64,000 nt of DNA from Deinandra increscens subsp. villosa (taxonomy: Eukaryota > Streptophyta > Magnoliopsida > Asterales > Asteraceae), in assembly GCA_039602395.1 (NCBI GenBank), contig JBCNJP010000023.1:96736030-96800029 (forward strand). The letters are read 5' to 3'. Position numbers and translations under genes: made by a program. Positions 9,646-19,121 of this stretch are shown here, piece after piece. Within the stretch, counting starts at the first letter, position 1. Each line of letters begins with the position of its first letter. The notes below the pieces were generated by a model. The model was not told where the DNA came from. It saw nothing but the letters and a program-made list of their open reading frames with translations, and did not search any database.

Positions 9646-12600
9646 GGACCGGTAATGAGATGCTGCATGAAACACATGATTCTTGCCAAGGTGTATGGCA
9701 CTTTGGTTATCGCTAAACAAAACGCAGTTTGTTTCTTGCCAAGTTCTTCGAGAAAGTTCTTCAACCAAATCAACTCTTTACTAGCTTCGGCAGCGGTCAT
9801 ATACTCTGCCTCGGTGGTTGAAAGAGCAACGCTCTTTTAACGCTCTTTTCTAGCTTGGACATCCAACTAACCGCAATACCTCTCACAAAAAAAAGCATAC
9901 CTGGTTGTGCTTTTGAACAATCCTTTGCATCCTGCAAGGTCTGCATTTGTATAACCCCTTAGAGAATATCTTTCCCTTTATTTGGGAAAACTTACAAAAC
10001 TCTATTTTAACCGTTGTATTTTACCTGAGATAGAGTTAGAGAACCAACCATCTTTACCGTTTCTAGTAATACTCATTCCAAGAATCTGTTTAGCAGTGTG
10101 CAAGTCTTCCATCTCGAATTCATCAGACATATGTTTCTTTAGTTTCTTAATTTCTTTCATATATGAGCCTGCGATCAACATATCATCCACATAAAGAAGA
10201 GGATGATATAGGACTTCTCGAACTTCTTCATGTAGCATCAATGCTCCTTTTGTACCTGTTTCTACCCATGAAATTTTTGCATTTCAAGTACAATTGTCGT
10301 GGTGCTTGCTTCAAACCAAAGAGACTTTTCTTCAACTTGCAAACCAAGTTTTCCTTTCCAGCAATCTGAAAATCCAAACCCAAACTTCTTAATAAACTTC
10401 TTGATGTAGCAGCAGTGGTCCTTTTGTACCTGTTTCTTTCTGCCCATGAAATTGTTGAATTTTAAGTACCATTGTCTTGGTGCTTGCTTCAAACCAAAGA
10501 GACTTTTCTTCAACTTACAAACCAAGTTTTCCTTTCCAGCAATCTGAAAATCCAAACCCTCTGGCTGTGTCATGTAGATATCTTCATGAAGATCCTCATG
10601 AAGAAAAGCTGTTTTGACATCTAGTTGCTCTGATGTAAGTTTTCAGCAGTAACAATACTCATGACAAATCAAATAGTGGCCATCTTCACAATACTTAGGG
10701 GAGAAAATCTCATTGTAGTCGATACACTGTTTCTTTCTGTTGAATCCCTTTTGCCCCCTTTTGCCATTAGATGGTCCTTGTAACATTTAGAACCATCGGA
10801 CTCGTCTTTGATTATAAAAACCCACTTATTCCGCAAAGCTTTCTTATTTTGAGGTAGATTTGTCAGAATCCAAGTACGGTTCTTCTCAAGAGATTCATCT
10901 CTTCTTTAATGGCACGCTCCCACGGGAACACATTTTTTAACCCCGTAGCTTAAGAATAGCACTGAGGTTCACCATTTTTTGTCAGAACTCAGAAGCAAGT
11001 AGTTGACAAAAGGTTTACCAAATGGCGAATCTCTATCTGGAACTTTCGAGACTCTGGTAGATCTCCTGAACCAATTTTCGAAAGGAGGAAAATGAACTTT
11101 TCGTGGAGAAGTAGTTTTTTCCTCCTCGAAACTTTCACTGTTGTCACTGTTGGACTTGTCACTGTTGGACTGATCATCTTCTGAACCCTCATTGTTAGTT
11201 GAATCACCTTTTTCTTCAACTTCTATACTCCCACTATCAATTATATGTCACTGAGCTTTAGTTTCACCAACTTTCTCTGTCTCTTGACTTTCAAACATGA
11301 TATGCTCCTTCTGAACTTCTGAATTAGTTGTATTCCTGTCCTTGTACAACTCCACTCCATTGAAAGTGACATCCTTGCTCTTGGTTACCTTTTTTCTTTC
11401 AAAATCCCAAAGCGTTTAATACTATCCGACCCACAACCAATGAATGTGCACTTCTTGGTCTTCGAATCAAGTTTATCCCTATCATCATTCTTCCTCTGAT
11501 ATTTTGAAGCCTAAAGGAACTGAAAGTCCACGATTGATCAAGTAGGCAACAGTGTTCTGCATTCAATTTCATGCTTTTGGCCGTCTTATTCAGTGTTCTG
11601 TTCATCCTTTTTGCAACTCCAGTCTACTAAGGAATTCTCGGAACAATGTGAATCATCTTGATCCTGTGAGTAGCATAATAGTTAGTGAACACTATGCTAA
11701 TGTATTCTCCACCATTATCTGACTTCAAGCATTTGACCCTCAAGTTAGTTTCATTTTCAACACCAACTTTCCATTTCTTAATAATGTCAAACACATCAAA
11801 TGTATTTTTATGAAAGTAAACCCATACCTTACGTGTAGCATCGTCTATGAAGGCCACATAGTATCTCGAGCCTCCCAAGGATGAGACGGATGTCAGTCAA
11901 AACACATCTGAATGAGCAAGATCTAACTTCCGAGCTTTAGGTGTCTTTCCAGTCTTCACAAAAGGTTACCTGGTTGTGTTTTCCAAAAAGACATAATTCA
12001 TAGAACTAGGTCTCAACTTTCTTCATGTCTAGAAGTTTCCATTTCTCTACCAACATCTTTATACTTTTGTGACTTATATGTTTGAGTCGTTGATGCCCCC
12101 AAGTTAGATGAACTAGGACCTGGTGTCATAACATAGACACCATCAGGAGGCATCTCCACCATGTAACGTGTACCCCCTTTCATCCCTCTAGCAATTATAA
12201 AATTCCCTTAGATAACTTTCCACTGCCCTCACCAAAAGTGACATTATAACCTTCACTATCGAACTACCCAATTGAGATAAACTTCCTGCGCAGATTAGGA
12301 ATGATTCCGACATCTTTCAGTTTCCAAGTAGTGCCCAATGGGGTCTTCACTCTTCAGATCGATATCACACATACCTTGTAATATCCAAATCCTTATCTTC
12401 AGCCAAATGCTTTTCCAAAGTGACATGTTCGAATATTCTTCATAGATTCTATGCTGGCGATGGCATGGAATGAGGCACTCGAGTTCATGATCCATGAGTC
12501 ATGACTCGACAGTGGTCTCCACATAACAAATCAATCTATCATCCGAGTCACTAGCAGCAACATTGACTTCTTTTTTCTTGGCTGGAGGATTATAACATTG

Positions 12601-12840
12601 ACTTCTGACATGCCCGGTTTGCTTGCACCTCCAACATTCAAAATCATTTTGGCTCTTTTACTGACCCCCTCTTCCTTGACTTTGACCTTCCTCGGTTGTG
12701 TCCTCTCTGTCCCCTCTCTAATTATCTTCCCGTACCTTCAGTATGCAACAGGGAACTTGGAAGATTCACTAGTACTCTTGTCTAATATCTTCACTGATGA
12801 TCAAGTCACGAATGCTTTGTTTTGTTTTTTACTCAAATCC
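9645..12840 (-). mobile_element. Decayed Ty1/copia polyprotein (gag-pol)
   Basis: Minus-strand fragments occur in the copia order when read right to left. A CCHC zinc knuckle (CWRCKQTGHVRSQC) lies near 12590-12635. Integrase core fragments are at 11627-11878 (FIDDATRKVWVYF, KSDNGGEY). Reverse transcriptase is at 10002-10573 ([28 protein letters not shown]). RNase H is at 9650-9840 (MTAAEASKELIWLKNFLEEL). Many frameshifts and stops break the frame, so it is a pseudogene. The integrase resembles the Tnt1/Tork group. The 5' LTR and most of gag are missing or unrecognisable. Confidence 0.85.
10251..10556. repeat. Tandem duplication inside the copia RT region
   Basis: About 127 bp encoding the [20 protein letters not shown] segment occurs at 10251-10377 and again at about 10429-10556, separated by about 50 bp. 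Both start CTTTTGTACCTGTTTCT. The duplication destroys the normal RT order. Confidence 0.85.
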
Positions 12841-12965
12841 TAAATACCCGATAAGCTCATTAGCAAATACCCACCGAATACCCAATAAGCTTTATTCCCA
12901 TTAATTGTTAAATACCCAATAAGCCCATTTCCCACTAGTTACTAAATACCCAATAATTAACATAC
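12841..12965. repeat. Irregular AAATACCCAATAAGC repeat
   Basis: About five imperfect copies of AAATACCC(A/G)ATAAGC occur between 12841 and 12955. No gene is apparent here. Confidence 0.6.
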
Positions 12966-13112
12966 TAAACCTAAAAAACCCACTAAATTTCGAACTGATG
13001 TTCGATTGATTGCTGCAATCCCTCAAATTTTTAAACATCTAGTTGATTAATTTTTAGGTTTCTTAATTTTGAACTTCTTGTCACCTTCAAAATTACCATA
13101 ATACAATTAAAA

Positions 13113-13745
13113 TCACCTTAACACGATTGAAATTATCTTAAAAACTAATAAAAACCAAATCAAATCATCTGAATCGATGGTACTCACGATGTGAATGCGA
13201 GAAGAGAGTATAATTATACATTTGTTTGAATTAACTCTATTGATTAAGCCTAAATAGTGGACGAGAATTAACTCGATATTTCTTTCGATAGTTTTTCCAA
13301 ATCCAAGGCGTACAATCGTTGTTCTGAGCATCCCTGGAATGCCATGACTTTTTAAATGTGCCCCTTACAAAAGTGCAATGTCGTGGCTAGTAGGTGCATG
13401 CAAAAATTCTTTATGATGCAATCTATAATGGGCATTGCAAAAATATTATAGGGATTCACGTGAGGTTCTAGCAAACATAGCTAAATATTCATCATCTGAC
13501 GAAACATTACCGTACACAAGTTGAATGGCGGATTTGCGTTTCTGTAATGGCGAGAAACTTTCGTTCATCCTCGCGTGAACCTTTCTTGAAACCATTCAAA
13601 CTTTTCAGTTGTGTCCGAAACGATTTTTGGAAACGAACGGCTTGACACCCGGATCTTGCTGGAACGTTTCTTCATAGTATACAGATTTTTCAGCAAGGTA
13701 GTTCCTTATTAGTCGGTGGGAAATAACGTTGCGTCTCATTTTTTA
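13113..13745 (-). pseudogene. PIF/Harbinger (ALP1-like) transposase fragment, N-terminal half
   Basis: Read on the minus strand, disrupted frames give MRRNVISHRLIRNYLAEKSV, then NESFSPLQKRKSAIQLVYG, DDEYLAMFARTSRESL, and HGIPGMLRTTI. This is the characteristic order of plant Harbinger transposases (SPLQKCTAAIRQLAYG, DEYLRMSETTARE, KHGFPGML). Stops and frameshifts occur between blocks, and the catalytic core with its DDE residues is degenerate or absent. Terminal repeats were not identified. Confidence 0.7.
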
Positions 13746-13749
13746 GAAG

Positions 13750-14320
13750 AAAATATATGAAAGTGTAGAGAAGAAATGATTTTTTGGTGTGAATTATTTA
13801 TGTGAATAACGTTGCGTCTCATTTTCTATAAAGATTATTTATTTATTTATTATTATCTTTTAAAATTTTTGGTAACCGTTGACAACGGTCAAAACCCACA
13901 TCCCAACATTACATTACAATGGCTAGTTGTAGCTGAGAATAAAAGCCGCGGCACTAGCCGCTAGAGCGGCGATTGTGTAGCCTCAAACCTGCCAATTAGC
14001 TGCCCAAGTAGTCGACCCCGTACCCCCTAATTATGTGATTCGTTTAGCAAACAAATTAATACACTAACTAATTCACAAGCGTCCAATATTTTTCTCATTT
14101 GTTTTAGGTTATGTTATTTTAACTGCAACACCTAGAATTATTTATGTCTGAGAAAATCATTGTATCAAGATTTGAATTAATTGTTTAAAGTTACACTATT
14201 ATGCCATCAGAATGCCGTGTGCCGTCTTGAGTACATGTTATTTTTTTTTAATATATAAGACTATTAGTAATGAAGTTTAATGGTTAATCATTCTTAACAT
14301 TCAAGTTTTACATGACAGAC
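13750..14320. other. Intergenic DNA and 5' flank of pseudokinase copy 2
   Basis: No gene is seen. A short GC-rich patch at 13945-13975 (AAGCCGCGGCACTAGCCGC) stands out from the AT-rich background. The last 100 bp before 14325 are T-rich, compatible with a leader or an intron end (GACAGACAAAG-ATGATG). Confidence 0.4.
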
Positions 14321-14324
14321 AAAG

Positions 14325-15911
14325 ATGATGCCTTCACACGAAGAGTTTGCTCACTTAAAATTCCAACTTAAAAGGATCGTTGTGGCCACTGATAACTTTG
14401 CTGAAAAACATCTCATCGGCCAAGGTGGATTTGGCAAAATTTATAAAGCAGACCTTTTGGTGTCGGGAAAACTAACGGCCATCGCTGCAAGGAGGTTGCA
14501 CTATGATTATGGCCAAGGCGACCTTGAGTTTTGGAACGAGATTTCTGTGCTTGCAAGTCTCAAACTCAAACATGACAATCTGGTTTCTTTTATTGGGTTC
14601 TGTGACGAAGGAGACGAGAAAATCATCATTAACGAGCATGAGGTTAATGGAAGTCTTGACAAGTATCTAAGTAGCCCAGCCCTTACATGGATGCAACGAT
14701 TGCAGATATGTGTTGATGTTGCGCATGCATTGAATTACATTCATTGTGGTGATGGACATGAATCTAGTGTGATACATCGGAATATCAAAAGTTCCAAAAT
14801 TTTGTTGGATGAAAACTGGAAGCCTAAGTTATCTGGTTTTGAACATTCCAAGAAAAATACAAGAGCTCGAAGGCACCGTCTTCTCCTTACTGAAATCATT
14901 GGCACGATAGGTTATGTGGATCCAACATATGAAAAGACTGGGTTTGTGACCCACAAGTCGGATGTTTACTCGTTTGGAGTTGTGTTGTTTGAAGTCCTAT
15001 GTGGGAGAAGAGCATTTGTTCCTGACGAGAGGGAGCCACATTCACCTCAGTATATCACTGAACAAGATTACAAAGATGCAAATCTGGATGTCAAGGGGAA
15101 ACTTAGAGAGTCTCATTCACCTCGATATTTTACTGAACAAGATCACAAATATGCAAATATGGATGTCAAGGGGAAACTACATACCGAGGGAAAGCTGAAA
15201 GAATCCATACCGTCACTTGTTGGATCACCCTCTTCTAAATATTCCCATAATCGGCCTTCGTCGTATGCTTCCGGACAGCCTTCATCGTTTGTTGACGGGC
15301 GGCCTTCGTCGTTTGTTGATGGAAAGCCTTCGTCATTTGTTGATGGACAGCCGTCACCTTTTGCTACTGACGGAGACCGGTTGCGATTATTAAGTGATGC
15401 CATGTTATATGATAAATGGTTGTTCGATCACATAGCTAAAGAATTCAAACCTGCTAACTCAGCTATGCCTTTACATGCTGACGAACCCACACCTGCTAAC
15501 ATAGTCACAATAAAAACTTACTCCTGGAAGGAACAACGTTTCGTACTACAACCCTTATTTACCATGAAAAGACTTGATCGGTACTTGCATACTGCAAACG
15601 AGGAGTTATTAGCTGAAATCGTAAAATCCCATTATGATGAGGAAAACCTGGATGATATAATCGATCCTGCTTTACGGAAACAAATGCACCCAAAGTCATT
15701 CAAAATCTTCTCAAAAACAGCTTATAACTGCTTGAACGAAAAACGAGTACGACGTCCCAACATAGATCAGATTCTCAGAAATCTTCAGAAAGCTTTAAAA
15801 CTTCAGATGAGGCATGAAAATCCTGTAAGATCAGCAGTCCTTTATTTTTCTTTTCTAATATTTATCATTTTCTTTATCTTAACAAAAATGTGTTTATTAG
15901 TTTATTTTTAA
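14325..15911 (+). CDS. Receptor-like cytoplasmic pseudokinase, copy 2, with repeat-bearing insert
   Basis: A 528-aa frame starting at the tandem ATGATG. The kinase fold is as in copy 1: glycine loop GQGGFG (32-37), then IAARRL (beta-3 Lys replaced by Arg), HRNIKSSK (HRD Asp to Asn and loop Asn to Lys, about 151-158), and SGFE in place of DFG (about 170-173). Between the two C-lobe halves is an insert of about 170 residues. It holds a duplicated block (SPQYITEQDYKDANLDVKGK / SPRYFTEQDHKYANMDVKGK) and an array of PSSFVDG(Q/R/K) octads (about 312-345). The last helices (TMKRLDRYLH to LQKALKLQ) follow. The C-terminus is hydrophobic. Alternatively, GTAAGA at 15825 is a phase-0 donor that would join this exon to the kinase exon at 16690. 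Confidence 0.85.
   Translation: MMPSHEEFAHLKFQLKRIVVATDNFAEKHLIGQGGFGKIYKADLLVSGKLTAIAARRLHYDYGQGDLEFWNEISVLASLKLKHDNLVSFIGFCDEGDEKIIINEHEVNGSLDKYLSSPALTWMQRLQICVDVAHALNYIHCGDGHESSVIHRNIKSSKILLDENWKPKLSGFEHSKKNTRARRHRLLLTEIIGTIGYVDPTYEKTGFVTHKSDVYSFGVVLFEVLCGRRAFVPDEREPHSPQYITEQDYKDANLDVKGKLRESHSPRYFTEQDHKYANMDVKGKLHTEGKLKESIPSLVGSPSSKYSHNRPSSYASGQPSSFVDGRPSSFVDGKPSSFVDGQPSPFATDGDRLRLLSDAMLYDKWLFDHIAKEFKPANSAMPLHADEPTPANIVTIKTYSWKEQRFVLQPLFTMKRLDRYLHTANEELLAEIVKSHYDEENLDDIIDPALRKQMHPKSFKIFSKTAYNCLNEKRVRRPNIDQILRNLQKALKLQMRHENPVRSAVLYFSFLIFIIFFILTKMCLLVYF
15050..15200 (+). repeat. In-frame tandem duplication in pseudokinase copy 2
   Basis: The stretch encoding CACATTCACCTCAGTATATC...GTCAAGGGGAAACTTAGAGAG is followed directly by a second version. 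This duplicates about 26-28 residues. Copy 1 has only one equivalent block. Confidence 0.8.
15244..15365 (+). repeat. 24-bp coding minisatellite (PSSFVDGx octads)
   Basis: About five units of CCTTCGTCGTTTGTTGATGG-like sequence are arranged in frame. They give PSSYASGQ, PSSFVDGR, PSSFVDGK, PSSFVDGQ and PSPFATDG. The array is absent from pseudokinase copy 1. Confidence 0.85.
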
Positions 15912-16689
15912 CTCATGCGGTGGATTTTAAAGGAGGACTCACTCGTTGCCGGTAAGGATGAAGGAACAGCACCGAACTGCAGGGAGGTAGGTAACTTCTT
16001 TTAAAATCATATATAGAAAACATATTTTGGTGATTTATTAAGTTCAACATAAACTAATTGATAAACATGTTGATGCTTCCCACTTTTTTGTGAATTAGAA
16101 ACTAAGTAAATAGGTAAAGCAGATCACTTCATGGCACACTTTGTAAGACTTGAACCTAGGCCACTTAGATGTAAATAAATACTCGGTGTCACTTGATTAG
16201 GAGTTCATCAACGCCTCTTGTTAGTTATAGACTTAAAGTCATGATTTGATATGCATCAAGTAAACAATACAACCTTGAATTTTGATGCTTATTTATCAAG
16301 TAAACAATACAACCCTGAACAAATGAGTATGATAACTGGGCTACTCTTACTTCAGATACCTATGGGGATTAGAATCATCCATGAAGATTCTTTAGAGGGC
16401 ATTAGGTAACTAGTAGTTGATCATTAGTGTAGGTTTATGATACACATGAAAGATCGCCGTATAACTCAACAGGATGACTATACAACATGTAAAAAGAATG
16501 AAGAACAGATCATCTATATTATCAGGTTTCATGCTTAATTGTACGGGTCTAAAGATAGAAATATCATCCTTTGCTGTTAAAAAACTATTAAAGTTTTACT
16601 ATTTATGATAATCTTTTATGAAAACGGTTTTTATTTCTTAAGGATATAAATAGGCAGGTTCTAAAGCTTTTTTTTTAAAATCTTTTCAG
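15912..16689 (+). repeat. 3' flank of copy 2, partner of 4757-7480
   Basis: Homologous to the flank of copy 1 (15981-16250 to 4757-5092; 16318-16515 to 7283-7480). It carries the empty hAT target at 16253-16260 (GCATCAAG followed by TAAACAATAC). The end of the stretch leads into a T-rich acceptor, TCTTTTCAG, at 16681-16689. I found no first exon for the following kinase here. Confidence 0.75.
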
Positions 16690-17730
16690 GGGGGACACTT
16701 GGAACATTTAAGGATTCCATTCATTGATATAAAAAAAGCAACCAAAGCTTTTACAGAAGAATATTACCTCGGGTCAGGCGGATATGCTAAAGTGTACAAT
16801 GCTGAACTTGAGGTGCCAATAGAAGAGAGAACTAAAGGTGTATTTTCTAGGAAATTGAGAAATGTAGCTATAAAATGCATTAGAGAAGACATGAAAGGAA
16901 ATCAAGGGTTTGATGCCGAAATTGAATTGCTTACCAGTTGTAAGCATACCAATATAATCTCTCTTCTTGGCTTTTGCGATGAAGGTAGTAATCTGATCCT
17001 TGTCTATGAGCATGCTTCTAATGGGAGTCTAGATAATTATTTGGGAAGCAAAGACAACTCCACTAACCTTACATGGGTGCAACGTATAAGGATTGGCATT
17101 GACATTGCACATGGATTGAACTACATTCATACGAGGATAGAGGATGAACAAAGGATTGTTCATCGTGACATAAAGAGTGCTAACATTTTGTTGGGCAAGA
17201 ATTGGGTGGCCAAGATTGCGGACTTCGGTCTCTCTAGATTCCATGGTGCCGATCTAGAAGAAAAAAGTGTCCGTACAAGAAATGTTGCGGGCACAGAATA
17301 CTATGTGTGTCCAGAGTATGCGGAGAATGGTAGGTTGAAAACAGCAGTAGATATTTACTCATTTGGGGTGGTTTTATTTGAGATATTGTTCGGGAAACTT
17401 GCCTATGATCCAATTTATGTTGCGGAAGATAAAATCGGAATTGCATACATTGCACGGCGATGCTACAAGGATAGAACAATACATGAGATGGTAGATACTA
17501 AAATAATGGAAGAAGTTGATGAACTCACTTCCACTTTGCATAAAGGACCCAATCAAGATTCTCTAAAAACATATTTAGAAATCGCGCATCGATGTCTAGC
17601 AATAACTCAAGACGATCGTCCTACAGCAAAAGAAATACTCGAAGAACTTGAGAAAGCTTTTTCTTTTCAAGTAAGTCAAGATTTTGTGACGCCCAACTAT
17701 AATGATATGCAATCATACACACATGTATAA
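16690..17730 (+). CDS. Receptor-like cytoplasmic kinase domain exon (apparently active)
   Basis: After the acceptor at 16689 a frame runs 16690-17670 to a strong donor (TTTCAA-GTAAGT), 327 codons. If the donor is not used, the frame stops at 17730. It encodes a full Ser/Thr kinase domain that begins EHLRIPFIDIKKATKAF. The motifs present are glycine loop GSGGYA (third Gly is Ala), VAIK, alpha-C Glu (FDAEIELL), HRDIKSANILL, ADFGLS, CPEYAENG and DIYSFGVVLFEI. All catalytic residues are present. There is no in-frame ATG at the 5' end, so it is an internal exon. Phase-0 ends on both sides allow joining to the kinase-PP2 exons from 19122 (KAFSFQ to ENNKDNLQ). It may instead be a separate gene with an unseen first exon. 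Confidence 0.85.
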   Translation, partial: GGHLEHLRIPFIDIKKATKAFTEEYYLGSGGYAKVYNAELEVPIEERTKGVFSRKLRNVAIKCIREDMKGNQGFDAEIELLTSCKHTNIISLLGFCDEGSNLILVYEHASNGSLDNYLGSKDNSTNLTWVQRIRIGIDIAHGLNYIHTRIEDEQRIVHRDIKSANILLGKNWVAKIADFGLSRFHGADLEEKSVRTRNVAGTEYYVCPEYAENGRLKTAVDIYSFGVVLFEILFGKLAYDPIYVAEDKIGIAYIARRCYKDRTIHEMVDTKIMEEVDELTSTLHKGPNQDSLKTYLEIAHRCLAITQDDRPTAKEILEELEKAFSFQVSQDFVTPNYNDMQSYTHV

Positions 17731-19121
17731 AGACAAGACAAATCAAATAAAACTCATATTTATGGTGAAAACTCGAAAACTCCTCATTTATTTCTTTAAT
17801 AAATTTCTAGTTTATTCATATAATATATTTTTTTAATTGCACCAAAGTAAACAAATAAATGTTTTATCTTTATTATGATATTTTTTGTATAATTTTTTTA
17901 GTATTGCATGTATGTACTACTAGTTATACTGCCACATATATGTAATATATCATTTTATCTACTAGTGCTTATATGCAATATAACTATTAAAGCTACATTT
18001 TTAAAATTTTTTTTTTGCTTCCTTAGAAAAGTAAAAGAAGTATTATAAAGTTAAAAAGAAAATCTAAAAAAAAAAAGAAAGTTAGGGTTCAAAAGTAGCA
18101 TTCAAAAACTGGTGTAAGTAGAGCGAACACCGGTTCAAGTGTAACCTTCAAAGTAGGATAGATCTGCAATTTGTTTCTGATAGGGATTTTTCACCATCAA
18201 AATAAACGGTAGGGCAATGGCGTCAAACCAAAGATACAAATACACCACTCTGGCTAAGAAATCGTGTCTAAGATCACACCACCCAATGCCAATGTGTCAA
18301 AATGGGAGATAACTACCACTAATGCTACAATTAGGGGGAAATAAATAAAAGATAAGAACATGGGTTAGTGGCTTGATGTATGCTAGCATGTATGGGTGGT
18401 TATAGATTGAGGAGATCCACACATGTTATGTTTACCTAAGTTCCTGACAGGGTTATGGTCTGAGGGAATCCACACGGGTCATATTTACCTAGGTTACTTA
18501 TGCGGATGTCGTGGTCCGCTAAAAAAAGTTAATTTTAATGTCTTAACTCGCCTAGGTAGCTAGGGTAAGTAAGGTGTCGAATCCATTGGAGTATGTGGAA
18601 ATTGTTTAGTTTAACTAAATTACTTGACTTCAATAAAAATAAAAAAGATTGAATTTTTTATTAAATGAGAACTTGCACTTTGAAGTTGAGTTTATAAACA
18701 ATTTATGAAAAGGTAATCCTCTCTAGGTTCAGGTTTATGAAATTCACTTGTTTCTAGTCAACTTAATGGGAAGTCATGAATGATGATAATGTATATGATT
18801 AATCAAGTAGTAGCTATGGTTTAGAACTTAATAGGTTTTAGACACACAACCACCAATTTAAACCATTTTGTTAGGAAACTCTTCCCTATATATATTATAT
18901 TACCTTCTATATAATTATTATATTAGTAAGTATATAAGGGCAAATAACTTATTCATGCATCAATCTCATTCTAGATTTTTTTAATTTAAAATATGACTTT
19001 TTCTTTTTCCTTTTGTGAATGTCTTTATTTGGGTATATATGTCGAACAATATATGCTAAAAAATGCGTAGAATAGAGTTATCCACTTTAGTGACTTATGT
19101 AGTGTGTTTCATTAATCGCAG
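17731..19121. other. Probable intron or intergenic spacer between two kinase exons
   Basis: AT-rich, with no conserved coding block. Whether it is an intron of about 1.45 kb in one gene or a promoter region depends on transcript evidence. It contains poly-A/T tracts (18001-18020, 18066-18080) and a TATATATATTATATTA stretch (18891-18905) that could serve as a promoter in a two-gene model. Confidence 0.5.

Noticed and set aside
15143..15403. Minus-strand frame with STNDEG repeats
   Set aside because: Antisense of the in-frame PSSFVDG minisatellite of the pseudokinase.
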